Below, piece by piece: positions 13,165-13,848 of a DNA stretch of 13,848 bases. The position numbers were made by a program, and so were the translations under genes. The notes under the pieces are model-generated. The model saw only the letters and a program-made list of their open reading frames with translations. It ran no database searches and was not told the origin of the DNA. Source of the stretch: Nautiliaceae bacterium (lineage in GTDB: Bacteria; Campylobacterota; Campylobacteria; Campylobacterales; Nautiliaceae). Position 1 is the stretch's first letter. Each line of letters opens with the position of its first letter. The stretch spans positions 1 to 13,848 of the forward strand of contig JALVUH010000007.1 of NCBI GenBank assembly GCA_027035735.1, read 5' to 3'.

Positions 13165-13848
13165 TTTAATTGATGTATCAAAAAAGTTTGAAGCTCAAAA
13201 AATTTTATGTAATATAGAATTTCATCTAGATGAAGGTGAAAGAGTTGCTCTTATTGGAAAAAATGGAAGTGGAAAATCAACTCTTATGAAAATAATTGAT
13301 AGAACAATTGAGCCTGATAGTGGAGAAATTATTACTAAAAATGGAATAAAAATAAAAAGACTTCTTCAACAACCAAAATTTAGTGTAGGAGTTAGTGTAA
13401 GAGAGGCAATTGAAAATGAACTAACAGAGTTTAAAGAAGCTTATGAGAAATATATAAAACTTTCTGAAGAATTTGCAAAAAATCCAGAGAACAAATCTAT
13501 TCAAAATGAGCTTGATAAAATTTCAAAATTTCTAGATTTCCATAATGCTTGGAATTTAGATGATAGGATTGAGAGAATTTTGCAAGAATTTGATTTAAAA
13601 AAGTATGAAAATAAAGATATTTCACTTCTTAGCGGAGGTGAACAAAGAAGAGTAGCTCTTGCAAGTTTACTTCTTCAAAAGCCAGATGTTTTATTACTTG
13701 ATGAGCCAACAAACCATTTAGATGTTTATATGACAGAATTTTTAGAAGAAATTTTACTAAAAGATAAATATACATTTATTGTAGTAAGTCATGATAGATA
13801 TTTTATAGATAGAGTTGCAACAAGAGTGGTTGAGCTTGAAAACTGTAA
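13151..13848 (+). CDS. ABC-F family ATPase (Uup/EttA type), 5' part, cut by window end
   Basis: The visible 232 residues form one complete ABC ATPase domain with no membrane segments: Walker A GKNGSGKST (36-44), signature LSGGEQRR (160-167), Walker B LLLDEPTNHLD (181-191) and switch SHDR (213-216). EPTNHLD and the SGGEQ signature are typical of ABC-F proteins, soluble factors with two ATPase domains that act on the ribosome (EttA, Uup) rather than in transport. The second domain and linker lie beyond the window, so the subfamily is open; a residue run of charged helices at 85-145 is the usual arm region of the first domain. The ATG at 13151 has AAGGAG five bases upstream and overlaps the ribF end by 14 bases, so the pair is probably cotranslated. 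The frame is open to the last base. Confidence 0.93.
   Translation, partial: MALIDLIDVSKKFEAQKILCNIEFHLDEGERVALIGKNGSGKSTLMKIIDRTIEPDSGEIITKNGIKIKRLLQQPKFSVGVSVREAIENELTEFKEAYEKYIKLSEEFAKNPENKSIQNELDKISKFLDFHNAWNLDDRIERILQEFDLKKYENKDISLLSGGEQRRVALASLLLQKPDVLLLDEPTNHLDVYMTEFLEEILLKDKYTFIVVSHDRYFIDRVATRVVELENC

Overview
The window is AT-rich, gene-dense chromosomal DNA with short or overlapping gene junctions. The gene set and the protein sequences suggest Campylobacterota (the former Epsilonproteobacteria). A deep-branching, vent-type lineage such as Nautiliales would fit, but this is inference from sequence feel and not from a search. I see no tRNA, rRNA, insertion sequence, phage gene or CRISPR array.

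Layout. (1) Positions 1 to about 124 hold the 5' part of a G+C-rich, highly foldable RNA gene on the minus strand. A consensus sigma-70 promoter (TTGACA, 17 bases, TATAAT) drives it, and the left window edge cuts it. 6S RNA is my best guess. (2) A leftward operon runs from 5399 to 290: a small lipoprotein, nadB (L-aspartate oxidase), an NhaD-type Na+/H+ antiporter, guaA (GMP synthase) and hemD (uroporphyrinogen-III synthase). Its junctions are ATGA, 9 nt, 30 nt and TAATG. (3) A rightward pair, a DUF721/DciA-like gene and uvrC, starts inside the lipoprotein gene, so the two divergent units overlap at their 5' ends. (4) A second leftward operon runs from 12349 to 7553: a TonB-dependent outer-membrane receptor, a YfiR/DUF4154-like secreted protein, and a membrane-anchored GGDEF-EAL protein. 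All junctions overlap by 7-8 nt. It meets uvrC tail to tail with a 29-nt overlap. (5) A rightward pair, ribF and the start of an ABC-F ATPase gene, diverges from the receptor operon across 47 bp and runs off the right edge.

How they work together. Most genes are housekeeping: GMP, NAD, tetrapyrrole and flavin synthesis, excision repair, helicase loading, ion homeostasis and translation-associated ATPase. The receptor / YfiR-like / GGDEF-EAL operon is the accessory module. It has one protein for each envelope layer (outer membrane, periplasm, inner membrane to cytoplasm). It looks like a trans-envelope route by which a ligand or the state of a receptor could set cyclic-di-GMP levels. That module, the interlocked divergent promoters at 5355-5459, and the unidentified strongly promoted RNA are the parts most worth following up.
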